Shown: positions 22,484 through 34,534, counted from the first letter of the stretch. The stretch is 64,000 nt of DNA from Adiantum capillus-veneris (GCA_014529385.2 CM043966.1:142154211-142218210); one strand, 5' to 3'. The notes: generated from the sequence alone by a model not told the origin. Numbers and translations are program-made.

Positions 22484-24230
22484 TTTGTGCTTCATGAACT
22501 TGGGCAAGGACAAGGACCCGTTCATGGAGAAGAAAAGCCAAAGAGGAGGACTTGTTGTGTTTTTTGGTTGCATATCGATCAACACAACAAAGAAACATGA
22601 TCTACAAGCCAGTGCTCTCCTTAAGCTCTTTACAACGTTTTAAAACACTACTGTAGTGCTAGTGGGAGCTCACCAATGGCTATTAAATCCTGTAGCATTT
22701 CAAAATGCTAGCTTGCTTTGCACGCAATAGTGCCTTGCTTCCCCCTTATTCTTTGCCTTGCGTCGTTACTCCCCTCCTCTGGCAACATCTTGAAACACTA
22801 AAGGTAGTTAGCTTGTGTTGCCTACGTGAACCTTCTGTCGTTGCTACAGATTCTATTTTAGAACGTCGGTTCACCGGCACGTACTTCAAGATTTGCGTTT
22901 TGATACGTATGCGGTGGTGCCTCTAGGCAAAGGCTATGATAGGTAGGCGGTCCATAACCCTACGTTTTGATGACACACTGTTCCGTAGCATCCCTTGAAG
23001 ATGATGAAGACGGCTTTCCTCCCTACCTCTTGGCAGCAAAAGTGCACCCCCGTCCCACCGAGTGTTTTAAAACGCTACGTGTTGAAAAGGAAAGGCAATT
23101 TTTTGGACTAAAGAGACGGAGAAAGTCTTGGCTAAGAAGAAGGGATTTAGGTGCAGCTTTGCAAAGGCAACATGATACGATATGAGAAATGTGCTATTGA
23201 TTGACAACAGTCTTTATAAAATGCCATTATAGTTTGCATGGTTCCAACATCATTGTACCTGTCCTAGAGGATTAGTGTAGTGAATTCTTGTCGAGGGATT
23301 TGCAGGAGGTTCCTTGCCAAGTGGCGTGATGCTGTAGATCGATCAGCCAAAGCTTTCACCTTCAATGTGAAGCCTACATTGGAGGAGAGTCTTACGATAC
23401 ACCGAGCAAAATATACCGAGCGAATGGTAGAACCGAGCAAGACCCACTAGAAAGAATGCAATTGAACACTACCCTATGTCCATGCTTAGGGGAGGGACTT
23501 ATGGTTGCAACACATCGAGTCTGGTTTAGTTGAATAACTTTTGTTCAAACTCTACCATATGAGTTGACAATAGGTCACTCTACTAGCACAAACGTAGCCA
23601 CACCACTTACTACCACTCCCTCTTCTTGTTTTTTCATGGAGCTACGACAATCAAACATCACATACATTCCCTAACTCTCCTCCAAGGCTCCTAGGGTCAT
23701 AATATTGGACCACTGCTATGTACTAGAGCCAACCCAAGGAGGTTTATAGTACCCACGATGCCGCCATTATTCTTTTGCGCTTATGTTTAGTCATGGGCCG
23801 GGCTTGTGAGTCGAAGAGGTTTATAGTAAAAGGTTTATATTGGATCACTACTATAATAGAGCTGTCGCATCACAAGGAAACAGAAAATCAATTTTCAAAA
23901 CTGCACATTTATGCTTGCTTACCATGAAATTTATTAAAACTCTATATTTTCTTAAAGTGTTCATCATGGAGTTATTAAATATTGTTAAATCAGATATCAA
24001 ACAATCCAATAAATAACAACATTTGAAACTGGTTACATCAATATTGATGGTATTTAATTTGGCGTACCTGGAAGTTTGACATCGGCGAGGTGGCATTTCA
24101 GTGTGGTATTATGCCGGGATGGGAAGAACCAATTGCCGGGAGCAACAATAGGAATTATATTTGCAATTTGAATCGTGTGAACCAACTTAGCAATTAAAAT
24201 TATGCAATTACAATCAAGAATACGTAACGC
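22484..24230. other. Gene-free stretch after the candidate LTR
   Basis: Short open frames show no conserved domain. If the upstream LTR and PBS are real, the beginning may be a decayed internal region, but no gag or pol motif is visible. Confidence 0.4.
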
Positions 24231-24278
24231 AGTGCAAATTAACATGCTTCATTAAATTTTTTCTGGAAAAAATATATG

Positions 24279-24406
24279 CCAACCTTCTACTCCTAGGGCA
24301 GCTTAGAAACAATTCCTTAAAAGCTTGATTCGGTGCAGACTGGTTGCAGCACCTAACCAGGCTTTTAAGGAATTGTTCTTAAGCTGGCTTAGGAGCAGAA
24401 GGTTGG
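24279..24406. repeat. Foldback element copy C
   Basis: An imperfect inverted repeat with ~48-bp arms (CCAACCTTCT at the left, AGAAGGTTGG at the right; AACAATTCCTTAAAAGC pairing with GCTTTTAAGGAATTGTT). The ~34-base loop holds GGTGCAGACTGGTTGCAGCACC. It is followed by TTACTCGCTAGGAATG - GGTGCAGCAAGAGGCGACC and preceded by CGCAGTGCAAATTAAC, modules shared with copies A and B. Confidence 0.75.
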
Positions 24407-25089
24407 TGTTGCTTACTCGCTAGGAATGTAAGTCGGTGCAGCAAGAGGCGACCAAAGTCTGATGCTTTAAGGCTTGAGTATGTTTTACTGTAGCGTGGCT
24501 TCGCTCACTCACTGCATGTGAACAAATTATATTTTGGGTCCAAATTCCAACACCACCCTCAAACAACACAAAAACCAGTGACCTTGAATTTACACCTCCA
24601 AAGAAGTCATTTCCAAAACATAAATTTGAATCTGATTATACCTGGTTATATGAATTGGACTGTAGGATGGAGCAAAGCCTCCTTCATTGAGCCTCCTAAA
24701 CTAAAGAATGAAAGGCCTCCAAAAGCTCGCAAAAACAATGACATAAAATAACTACAGTAATGACACCTAATCTTAACAGTCTCATCATGGCCACATATAA
24801 AAAAAATGGCCTACTGGTCCAATTTGTGGCCCAGGTCATATGGGTTTTTAACCACTCATAAATCTTTATACATGTATCTCCATCTAAAATCCCTAGAAAA
24901 GAAGTCTTAGTACACCAAGTTTCAAGGCCTCAAGACCATTCTCAACAACGTCTAAACTGCTATTAAAATGGCACCCAGACCCGTCGAATGTGGAGAACAC
25001 TTCACACTTATAACAACACCGGACGCAAGAGTTAGGCCTCCAACAATACACCTTACTGCAAGAGTAGCAGTAGGTGTCTGCAGTGCAAA
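24407..25089. other. Gene-free stretch between foldback copy C and the MITE-like element
   Basis: The 3' module of copy C occupies the first ~60 bases. GCAGTGCAAATTAA recurs at 25079, suggesting another partial copy of the family. No coding domain is visible. Confidence 0.4.
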
Positions 25090-25096
25090 TTAAATA

Positions 25097-25583
25097 CAAG
25101 GAAAATTACCAAAATACCCCTCTAATTTGTGGAAATTTCCAAAATACCCCTCAAATTTCAAAAATTCCCACAACACCCCCAATATTTTGTCATAAATTCC
25201 CAAAATGCCCTTCAAATTTTCCAAAATTCCCAAAATACCCTTGGTTGTGAAATCAAATTTCTCCAAAGATTAAAAAAGCTGTAGCTTTTCATAAGAAGTC
25301 TCATTGCTTATCAATATAAGATGCTAAATCCAGAGTTTGAGTCGATTATGTAGGCTTTGGAGATGAATTGCTTCATTATCTGTAGACATAATCGCCTTTT
25401 TTTGCAAGGTAATTCGTGGCAAATTACATGTTAAGCATGCAAAAATGGATCTCAATTATCAAAAAGGAATAAAGATTAAAAATTCTCGAACAATTCAACC
25501 AAAATAGATACAAGGGTATTTTTGGAATTTTGAAATTTGAGGGGTATTTTGGAAGTTTCCAAAAATTAGAGGGGTATTTTGCC
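25097..25583. mobile_element. MITE-like element with AAAATACCCCTC inverted repeats
   Basis: The left end (25105-25170) and right end (25510-25583) are inverted repeats built from CAAAATACCCCTCTAATTT and CAAAATACCCCTCAAATTTC with GGAAA-TTCC between them. The interior is AT-rich and non-coding. The heptamer TTAAATA lies on both sides (25090-25096 and 25584-25590), a possible target duplication, although the extreme ends do not pair perfectly and the heptamer is simple sequence. Confidence 0.55.
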
Positions 25584-25611
25584 TTAAATAAATATGCTGG
25601 CAAAATTAGTT

Positions 25612-25811
25612 TGCAGCACATATTAACTAAAATTTTGAAAATAAATCCGCTATTTTCACCTCCTCAGCACTGCAAAATCAATTTCCAAAAGAATTCTGGT
25701 TCGAATTATGCACTGTGCAAAATCAATTCCAAAAGAATTCTGGTTCGAATTAGTCTGCAGTGCATATTAACTAAAATTTTGAAAATAAATCTGCCAATTT
25801 TCACCTCCTCA
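25612..25811. repeat. Tandem duplication of the foldback 5' module
   Basis: The unit from GCA-CATATTAACTAAAATTTTG through CACCTCCTCAGCA to CAAAAGAATTCTGGTTCG occurs at about 25614 and again at about 25759, with an additional short copy (TGCAAAATCAATTCC) in between. Confidence 0.65.
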
Positions 25812-25820
25812 GCAGTGCAA

Positions 25821-25916
25821 AATGAATTCCAAAAGAATCGTGGTTCGGTGTTGTAACCAGTCCGCGCCGGCGCGGACTGGTTGCAGCACCGAACCACGAT
25901 TCTTTTGGAATTGATT
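25821..25916. repeat. Foldback element copy B
   Basis: Palindrome with 48-bp arms, no loop and three mismatches, centred between 25868 and 25869 in GCGCC/GGCGC. The inner arm reads GCGGACTGGTTGCAGCACCG and is shared with copy A; the outer arm (CGATTCTTTTGGAATTGATT) is not. Beyond it, CCAATTTTCACCTCCTC at the left is repeated inverted at about 26070-26086, so the foldback once extended further and its right arm carries a ~150-bp insertion. Confidence 0.85.
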
Positions 25917-26394
25917 ATAGTGGACACTCGAAGGAGAAGGCATTACTGTAATGCAACGACCAGCCCTGAATCTACTGCCCCGTGATAACTAGGTGGCACG
26001 CTTGTCTATTCTGGAAATTGTTGCGCAAGCCAATAGCCACAAGCAGCTACTCAAGGGTGCCATTAGCGCTGATTGAGGAGGTGAAAATTGGATTGTCTTA
26101 CCTATCCCATGTCGTGACCACTTGCAATGCAGAAGAGTTCCCAGCAGCCGTCAACTGTCGAGGTGGATAATATGCTAGTTCACTCGCTAGGATTGCAGAT
26201 CAACACAGCAAGAGCCGACCACATTCATATTTAAGCATGCGATGGTTTCATCCAACAAACATCTGAGCATTCATGGGCTTGGGTAAAGTGTATCTGTGGC
26301 CGTGATTAGACTATTAACATTAGGAGTTTAACTAAGTTTATTGGTATGTAGCGCAGATTAACTTAGTCATTGAAAAGTCCTCATACCTCGTGCT

Positions 26395-26514
26395 CCTGCG
26401 ACCAACACAATATCACTTCCAATACACCTTGGTTCGGTGCTGCAACCAGTCCGCGCGGACTGGTTGCAGCACCGAACCAAGGTGTATTGGAAGTGATATT
26501 GTGTTGGTCGCAGG
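26395..26514. repeat. Foldback element copy A: 120-bp perfect palindrome
   Basis: Sixty-base arms pair without a single mismatch and without a loop, centred between 26454 and 26455 in CCGC/GCGG. The inner part matches copy B; the outer part (AAGGTGTATTGGAAGTGATA) differs from it. It is followed by TTGGATTGTCTTACCCGCC and GATTGCAAATCAGTGCA, which recur after copies B and C. Confidence 0.95.
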
Positions 26515-26619
26515 GGTAGGATGTTGGATTGTCTTACCCGCCAGGATTGCAAATCAGTGCATCAAGAACCATCCAAATTTGTGTGCAAGCTATGGTTTTA
26601 TTGCAGCGCGAACTAAGGA

Positions 26620-27028
26620 GAAATTGAATTTTTGATGCTCTGCTCGATTCAAACATGGGTGGACTCCCAAATGAGGCAAGAGTAAAATAAGGGTCATGTT
26701 TCCCATTTAGTCTAAGAAAATATCTAAGTCTATTTAAAAACACAATTAAATGCTTTAAAAAAATTATGAAACATTGAAGATTTTTAGTGTAATTTTCACA
26801 TGCTATGGAAATTGTAGTTTCCTTGTTGAATTTTCGATTGTCTGCTTGGTTCAAACATGGTGGAAGCCCAAATGAGGCAAGACTAAAATCAGGGTCATTG
26901 TTCCCAGTTGGTCTAAGAAAATAGCCGAGTCTATTAAAAAACACTATTAAATCCTTTTGAAAAATTATGAAATATTGAGAACTTTTAGAGTAATTTTCAC
27001 GAGCTAAGGAAATTGTATTTTCCATCAC
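26620..27028. repeat. Tandem duplication, ~206-bp period
   Basis: Copies begin TTGAATTTT at about 26622 and 26828. Both contain TTCAAACATGG, CCCAAATGAGGCAAGA, AAAATTATGAAA and TAATTTTCAC. The open minus-strand frame across both copies has no recognisable domain and is treated as a by-product. Confidence 0.8.
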
Positions 27029-27115
27029 TTGAACTCGACACCCACTTTTTGGCTGCCAGTGACACTTCAAGACTTTGATAAGAGGCTCATAGGACCTGCA
27101 CCTAGGACTTAGGTT

Positions 27116-27644
27116 GTGGCGGAGGGCACTAATCTACAGCCATCTGAAGTTGAAATGTTGTTGAACAATGGGTTTGTTCCTAAAGAATCACATGCAAATG
27201 CTGAGTGCAGCCGCAATGTTAGAATATGTGGTAGCACACCGAGTTCATTTCGTCCAAAATTTAGAGATGGAAAACTTGTTAGATGGAGATCAAAACTTAC
27301 AAGAGATTTTCAGGATAGGATTGCATAGGGAAGAACTATGGCGGCCAAATTAGTAAGGGAGGTGATTGTGGTCCCGAATGTATCACATGTGTTTCATGTT
27401 AGTACAATTGGTCAGTGGAGAACGGTGTTATGCTGTCACACTTGCAGACTTCCCCGGATGCTCATGTGAGGATTTTCAGAGGCGTGATAGAAAACGTGTT
27501 GCATATGTGCCTTGCAAGCACATCTACTTTGTGTTTTTTAGAATCTTGGGTCTGGACTCTATTGCCTATAATTTTGTGCATCAATCTGCACTTACAAAAG
27601 TAGAGCTATTTCAAGCTTTGGGAGGTTCTTGGATATCATCCTAG
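27116..27644 (+). pseudogene. SWIM zinc-finger protein fragment (MULE/FAR1-like)
   Basis: The 92-codon frame 27366-27644 contains CYAVTLADFPGCSCEDFQRR followed by PCKHIYFVFFRILGLD, the CxCx(n)CxH SWIM signature. In plants this is typical of Mutator-like transposases, FAR1/FHY3 relatives and a few host zinc-finger proteins. The preceding frame (27116-27328) is in another register and unassigned. No transposase DDE core or start region is present, so this is a fragment of a transposon or of a captured gene. Confidence 0.5.
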
Positions 27645-27647
27645 GTG

Positions 27648-29173
27648 ATAGAGTTCATGTGTTGACTTTTTATGGGAAATGTATGTGCCAAATTTTTGGT
27701 CGACTATTTTGGAGAGGATCACCTTGAATTACGCTATGTGTCAAGTATTATGTTTTATGAATGGTTCTAAAATCTAAATTTGTCTCTAATCGGTTCAAAG
27801 ATTTGTGATACTAAAAATAACATGCATGGCATAATCAATTGTTTCTATTGTGTCAATTTACTTTGGACTTGCTCGGAATATGACTTCGCTCGATTTTTTT
27901 TGCTCGACGATTAGAAATCCCCTTGGAGGACAACTATGTTAAAGATGCACTCAAGTGAGGTGGAAATACGACCAGTTATGAAGGATACTTGATGGGACCA
28001 CATTTGATGCCAATGGTCTTTTAGCCCTAGTATCTCATCCTTGTCTCATGAGGGATATTTGTAAAAAGCTCATGTAATTTTAGGAAGCCAAGCTTTGTAG
28101 CAAACCCTTATACTGCCAGTTTTGTCATTACAGCCTAATGCTCTCTACTAACCCATGTATATGCCTACTTCCCATGAGGGGTGGTTTTTTGGACATCATT
28201 TTGAATGTCTCTATACTGAGTGATTAACATGTAACTCATCGGCAACATGAAAGTTGAATTTATAGTTATTCCATTATGTCAATTTAACATACTTTGGACT
28301 CTAATTTTTGTGCTTTGGACTAAATTTATGTTGTGGGTAGTGTGTGTTTGGTTGTGGTCGTGGATGGTGCTAGACACGTAAGTTAAGGCTCCTAAGACCA
28401 TATTGTGTAGTCATTAGAGGCCTCTTGTGATTACAATCATGTTGTGTTTTAGCATTCTGGCACTAGAAAGTAACAATACAGGTACCAACCAAGGTACTTG
28501 GTGTACCCGATGTGCAGGTAGGTATTTTAAAGGGAACTTTCAAAACACACACAGTGGTAGTTTAGGGTACCCTATCGGTAGACAGATACATGTGAAGAAT
28601 GCTGGGAGACTAACAACAATGGTACTTAATGTAAATACTTTACATATATGTTCCATGCATGGTACGTTAAGTACCTAATCTGCACACTTCCACATTATAG
28701 AACATGCACTAAAAACTTATCATTGGTACTTTGAGGCTACCTGGATACCCCCTTTAAGTACCTGAACAAGTGGTCAGATGCTTGAAACCTGAAATGTAGT
28801 AAGTTTAAAATTACTTTGAAGTACACATGTTGGTATAGTAAATGAGAGATAGACAGTTTGTTGTCATGTAGATGAGCCTTTGGTGATTATTCCTCTAAAG
28901 TCATAGTGTCCATAATAGAGACTAATGACATGGACAAGGCCCCCCCAAGCCACCTCTTGCACAAACACAACCTCCTCTCCTCTACAAATTTTCAAACGAT
29001 TGTCTGCAAGAGGGCTTAAAAATGCAAGCACCTCCAAGGGCTTCACCACATTAAAAACACAAGCAGGAGTCGCTCGGTCCCTTTTATAAAGAGAGGGTCT
29101 CCCACACTTTACTAACATGAAAACACTACTACATGTGCCTTGTATGCTAGCTAAAAATCAGCACTCTGATATC
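27648..29173. other. Gene-free stretch
   Basis: No conserved domain, RNA gene or clear element end was found. At its end, on the minus strand, TGATATCAGAGTGC (29160-29173) resembles a mutated initiator tRNA-Met primer site next to a possible LTR starting TGTGAGAAG on the plus strand. Confidence 0.4.
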
Positions 29174-29849
29174 ATGTGAGAAGTGGCCGTGGGAGAGAAG
29201 GAAACACACCACACATTGACTATTGAAAGAGAAAAGAGAATCAGGAGGCTACATTTGTGATCAGGTGTTTTGGGAGGACTCAGGTACAATAAACAATAAT
29301 TGCAACAAAACAACTGTTTATTAGGCTCAAAGATACAAAGACCTACAACACCACTAGCATGATGTTGTACACATTTTTGTAAACCTCTAGAGATAATATG
29401 AACTTATGTGGGTTCCAAAGATATCTTAATGGATCGAACCAAGTGTGATGCCAACAATAGTTTTGGCTGGTCAGGAGGTATGTAATAAACATCCTCGGTA
29501 CCATCAACTAGCTCATAGTAGTAGCCCTCAGCCAAATAGGAATTTGGAAAAATGCAGTTGTCCCAAGAATCTCTTAGAAGTCTGCTCCGTCTTCATTCAT
29601 ATTTGTGGCAAAGTTGTCACCTACACGCAAAGCATCACTAATGGCATCATGATGTTCACCATACATAGGCAAATTTGATCCTTCATTGTCACTTGACTGA
29701 TCACTTTCTTCATCACCGTTGTCCAAGGGTTTGATGGCAATATACTGCCAGTTTTTGACATGTGTGATGTTAAGGCATTGCCTCCAATGTTGTGACATAC
29801 AAAATTGACAAAAACATGCAAGAAATTTGTCGAGCAAAGTGCACACTTG

Positions 29850-30270
29850 TCATTCCTAGAGTCTCCACTTTCTAAAATTCTACCCATGCTTGTCATATAA
29901 AGTGAGCTTATACAGCCCACGACATAAAATGCATGATGCAACAATCTCATCACCAAAACTGAGATCATGAATTGTACATCTATCATCCAAAAATTTCACA
30001 ACAAGACTAAGTCTAGCAAGTGCATATACAAAAAAATGGTTCTTCTTGATCCTAGGTACATAAAGTGCATCAACAAGTGTGAAAGAACTTCCATTTGCAG
30101 CAGTCAGCACAATCTTTCCAACTCCCTTGACCGATAAGAGGCATTGTTGGCACAAGTGATTGAATTCCCAAGAGGGACATCCTCGAGAGAGGTAAAAAAG
30201 TCACGATGAGAGGTAATGTACTTTGTAACACCGCTGTCAAAGTACCACATATGAGCATTTGTAGCAACTA
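29850..30270 (-). pseudogene. Ty1/copia protease to GAG-pre-integrase fragment
   Basis: On the minus strand one frame reads WYFDSGVTKYITSHRDFF, the copia protease active-site region with DSG. A shifted frame continues VGKIVLTAANGSSF, LVDALYVPRIKKN and FLDDRCTIHDLSFGD, the end of protease leading to the pre-integrase domain. It lacks gag, integrase, RT and RNase H. A possible LTR lies to its left (from 29174), implying a large internal deletion. Confidence 0.75.
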
Positions 30271-30299
30271 CATACATGCATCATGGACATAAGGATCAT

Positions 30300-31497
30300 A
30301 AGTATACTCTGCACTAAAAGCCCATTCTGCATCAACATCAACATCACAATCTCCTTTCACAATAGAAGACTCAATAACTGCATTGGTATTTTTTCTTTTC
30401 GATCAAAAAATATTTCAATCGAAAAAACTGCTTATATAAAGATCGTCACTGATTTCGATCAAAACCAGCGACTGCAGTTGAGAGAGCAATATAAATCTAG
30501 AGCTTATTGAGGTATACTTTTAAAGTTGTTTACATTTTTTTAAAAGTTGTTTTTGTGTGCTGTGCCAGACTCGTGTGGTGAAGCATTAGTTTTTCTCTCA
30601 CCACAGAGTTGGCTTGCAACTTTTAGGCCACTTCGTGGTGTGTAGCCATCCGGCTCACTCCAGAAGTGAGTAGAAGCTAGTCGCTTTTCTCATGCTGTGT
30701 AGCCACTTGGCTCACTGGAGGGAAGGGTTTTAGGACAAACTTAGATTCTCACTTGTGTGGTGCAGTAGTATATCTCTCACCCCATAGAGTTGAGTTAGAA
30801 TTTAGTGATCGACTTGTGGAGTGCAGTGGGCATGGTGCTACACCTGTCACTTCAGAGTGACCTATAGGTTTCTCAATTTTAGATTATCTCAAATCATTGT
30901 TTGTACCACATAGAAATGCAAGAGTTCTACTTGTCAAACAGAGAGTGGAGAGATGCATAGTTTATACCCTCTCATCTCTGTGTGATGCACTGTTTACTCT
31001 TGTTTACATGTACGCTCCGATCATTTATGTGTATTATGTAACACACATAATAGGGTCTAGCTCTTGTGATGAGCATCCCTCACACTTTTGGCATGTTCAC
31101 CTCTCTCCAAATCATTACTTTGCCAGGCATATCTAGTTGCATACAACTTGTGCAACAATTGTATATACTGAGTTCAAGAGCAAGCAGAAACTAGAAAGAG
31201 TAGCAAATCACACGAGAGTGGAAGCCAGTCTTTCAATGCTACTTAAGATCCTGGAGTTACCGTTAGAATAGAGTATGCTGCTAGTGCCACTCTCACTCTC
31301 AATCAGTCTCAACTCCCCCATGTATTGTATGTTTTACTATAAACTACAATCTTCCACATATAGGCTCCATAACTAGGAGAAGGGAGATGGGCACACGTGA
31401 AGTATCTAGGTGTCACATATCCTACATTTAAAGATACATTATATGCAATGAAGATCTTCAAAGTCCACTTGCATGGACCCATAGTGGATCAACATGT

Positions 31498-31502
<5 letters not shown>
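30300..31502. other. Gene-free stretch with weak internal repeats
   Basis: Phrases such as GTGTAGCCA-C-GGCTCACT (about 30641 and 30695) and TCTCACC-CA-AGAGTTG (about 30596 and 30774) recur loosely. No coding domain is recognised. Confidence 0.4.

Positions 31503-31557
<55 letters not shown>
31503..31557 (+). repeat. (GA)n microsatellite
   Basis: About 55 bp of uninterrupted GA. Confidence 0.95.
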
Positions 31558-31559
<2 letters not shown>

Positions 31560-31752
31560 GAACATCAAGTAGTGTAACATGGCGATGTGTCATAATTTTC
31601 ATGTAGTCACATCGAGCAAAACTTATAGACCTTTAGTCATACATCTTTGTGTCCACCATCAAACACACCAAACATATCATCTATTTCATCCATATCAGAG
31701 CATTCTGAAGCTATCTTCCATTCCATATCGTCATCATCGTCTACTTTCGCAG

Positions 31753-33066
31753 CTATAGCTTCATAGGTTTGAAAGACACCGTAGTACTTTGTGCTGCTCT
31801 TGATGCAATGTTCATTGGCTTATGGATAAGTCTCATGTTGCAAAAAACATAAACCAAATCAGCAACCTGTTTAGAGTGAATCCGGTTTAGTTTCTTGGTA
31901 TGCATAAAGTCAAAAGCCGAACAATTTCTCTCATGGCTTCCACTTGATATTACAACAAATAGAACCCTAACCGCAATGTGTTGCAGCTCCACTTTCTCCC
32001 CACCATACTCCTTCCACCATAGAGGCGCACTTTATATGCCACGGATCCTGGAACATGCTAGTTCTATTAGCATAATCAACTCGCTGATGAAAAGCAGTTT
32101 CCCATCCTCTTGTCCCAATAGTTGAGAGCACACTGTTTTGAAGTGATTCACGACTTCTTTATTGGCCGATTGTTGGTGCGTTTGAAATTTGGGATCCAAT
32201 ACAAATGCAACACCATGCAACGACGTATGCAATTGCACCCATCGCTTGTTGGTAGTTGTGATTATGAAAGCTTCGTCCTTTGCACCAAATCCAACACGCT
32301 CTCTTACTTTGCATAATGCCCCTGACATATACTAATAAACTCGACCAAAGACGAAAGAGTCTTTGTTGACTATTCACAAAAGATCTACAAATGGTTTGGC
32401 TAGGGTGACAATTCTCTCTACATTGCTCTAAAAAACTTGCGAGTTCACCAGCTGTGCATATCTTGTAGCTGCCTCTTGGTAGCTAGGATACTTGCTGAGC
32501 CAAGCATCCCATCGTCTATCGGCTATTGTTTCAATCAAAGCAGGCTTCACTTCTTGCAAGGTGGCAAGAACATAGTATGCGGTTGCAAGCCTTGTCGCAC
32601 AAAATATGTGTAAAGTTTTGTTAGGTGATTTTATTCAAAAAAGAGCATACAAAAATTGATGCTCTCTAATAAATTTCACCATAGGATTTGCATGCACTAG
32701 TGTTTGTTTTATGAAGACCATTTTGCCAATGTATTTTAATAGCAAATTAAGAGTATGCGCATCACATGGCACCCAAGTAATCTCTTGGTACTTAACTTGG
32801 ATAGACCTCCCTACGGCCTTGTGATTGGATGCATTATTTGTGGGAGTTATAGTCACATTCTTTGGCCCACCTACCTTTTCTATGGTGCGCTCATATATCC
32901 TTGCTAGATAATTGCTGGGTTTCTCTTTTAAAGAGGTGTCAATGACTTCTATGAACATAGACCCTCTAGGGTTGATAAGCATCACATTGATGAGTGACTT
33001 CTTCTGACAGTATGGTGCAACCATAGTGTTGGATGGATGAGCCATAGTGTTGGATGGATGAACCAT
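31753..33066 (-). pseudogene. hAT-superfamily transposase, decayed (DUF659 plus C-terminal dimerisation)
   Basis: The minus-strand frame 33066-32635 holds a DUF659-type region: KKSLINVMLINPRGSMF, IERTIEKVGG-like YERTIEKVGGPKNV, TNNASNHKAVG and TWVPCDAHTLNLLLKYIGKM. After frame changes and stops, the frame 32328-32032 follows, then 31992-31753 with the hAT C-terminal pattern SSGSHERNCSAFDFMHTKK-NRI and VADLVYVFCNMRL. The N-terminal BED zinc finger is missing; the frame instead starts in a short duplicated phrase (ATAGTGTTGGATGGATGA, twice). It is inactive, and no terminal inverted repeats were identified. Confidence 0.82.
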
Positions 33067-33574
33067 TTTTCAACAAACTCATGTCAATCAAATTATATTT
33101 TCATGCGCTAAATAACTTCATCACTACAAACAAAACATTTCAATCACAATGCTCACATTGCACTATATCGATTCATATAAAGTGCAAGCTTTTGGATTTC
33201 AGACATTACGATTATTGATAATTTTAATAACTTATTTAAAATGAGGATATTAAATATAGGAGCTTTTCATTTAGAGATTTCTTTACAAAGTTAGAGCTTT
33301 TTATGGGTAGCAAAAGTAGATGAAACCTTTTACGCATACTAAGGTATATAGCTTTTCAACTAGGATAAAGTACATAGTAAAAACATTGTGCTCTACATCT
33401 TTGTAACACAATTAAGGGCCATAGTAACACAACATGGATTTGATAAAAAACTAACCATATCAATATCAACATATTGATACTGCAATGTCATATATATAGT
33501 ATTTATAAGAAAGACAAAGTCTTTGTTTATGATCCTGCAAGAATTTTAGTACAAAGTAAATTTTTTGAATTTTT
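33067..33574. other. AT-rich spacer upstream of the hAT remnant
   Basis: No gene or repeat boundary was recognised. Confidence 0.4.
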
Positions 33575-33647
33575 GGTATGAGGTAAGTTGAAGTCTACTC
33601 TAGCAGTGAGTCTTTATCCTGTTCACATTATAAGCCAATTAGAGATA

Positions 33648-33697
<50 letters not shown>

Positions 33698-33813
33698 AAA
33701 GTGAGATATTTGGATTTTTTGAATGGGATAAGTTGAAGTCCACCCTGGCAAAAAGTCTTTATCTTGTTTGCTCTACAAGCAATTAGAGAGAATATGTGTG
33801 TGTGTGTGTGTGT

Positions 33814-33880
<67 letters not shown>

Positions 33881-33955
33881 AAGTACAATATTTGAATTTT
33901 TGGTGTGTCTAGTAATGAGTCTTTATCTTTTTCATTCTATAAGCAATTAGTGAGA

Positions 33956-34014
<59 letters not shown>

Positions 34015-34092
34015 AATTGAAATATTTGAATTTTTGGCATGAGATCTAGTAATGAGTCTTTATCTTGTTCATTATATAAGAAATTAGAGAGA

Positions 34093-34160
<68 letters not shown>
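33575..34160. repeat. Minisatellite of four units, each ending in a GA microsatellite
   Basis: Each unit has a body of roughly 60-100 bp (ATATTTGAATTTTTGG..., AGTCTTTATC-TGTT, ATAAGCAATTAGAGAGAATATG) that runs into GA: 33652-33696, 33819-33876 (preceded by a GT run from 33795), 33961-34010 and 34097-34158. The bodies are similar but not identical. Confidence 0.9.
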
Positions 34161-34161
<1 letters not shown>

Positions 34162-34534
34162 AAATCTAGAGCATTAAGAGACCCCACCCCACATACATAG
34201 AGACACACACACACATACATGATGATTATTGAGCAGGCATTTGCTTGCATTACCCTAAATCCCAATAAGAACAACAATAACAAGATAATGACATGACAAA
34301 CACAACATTTTCCCCATAATTGAACAACATATAGATTGATCCTCGATTTGAGATATGAAACATCATCCCAAATCAACGAATCATGATTGTGGGTGAAAAA
34401 ACCCTTGTGGGGACAAGGGAAAAACCCACAATCTCCATATGTTGCTTATTATTGCATTGAAAAAATACTATCTCAAACAATACATAGAGTCAAGTCACAA
34501 AAATAATTGTCCACCTATGGAAGTAACTTATCTT
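34161..34534. other. Spacer without recognised features
   Basis: No coding frame or element end. It contains GTGGGTGAAAAAACCC-TTGTGGG near 34390, a short inverted phrase. It lies 3' of the multi-exon gene remnant. Confidence 0.4.

Noticed and set aside
26534-27070. 178-codon minus-strand protein
   Set aside because: The frame runs across a 206-bp tandem duplication and has no recognisable domain; it is more simply a by-product of the repeat.
33575-34160. CRISPR-like spacing of repeats
   Set aside because: The constant part is a GA microsatellite and the bodies are related to each other, not unique spacers; the genome is eukaryotic.
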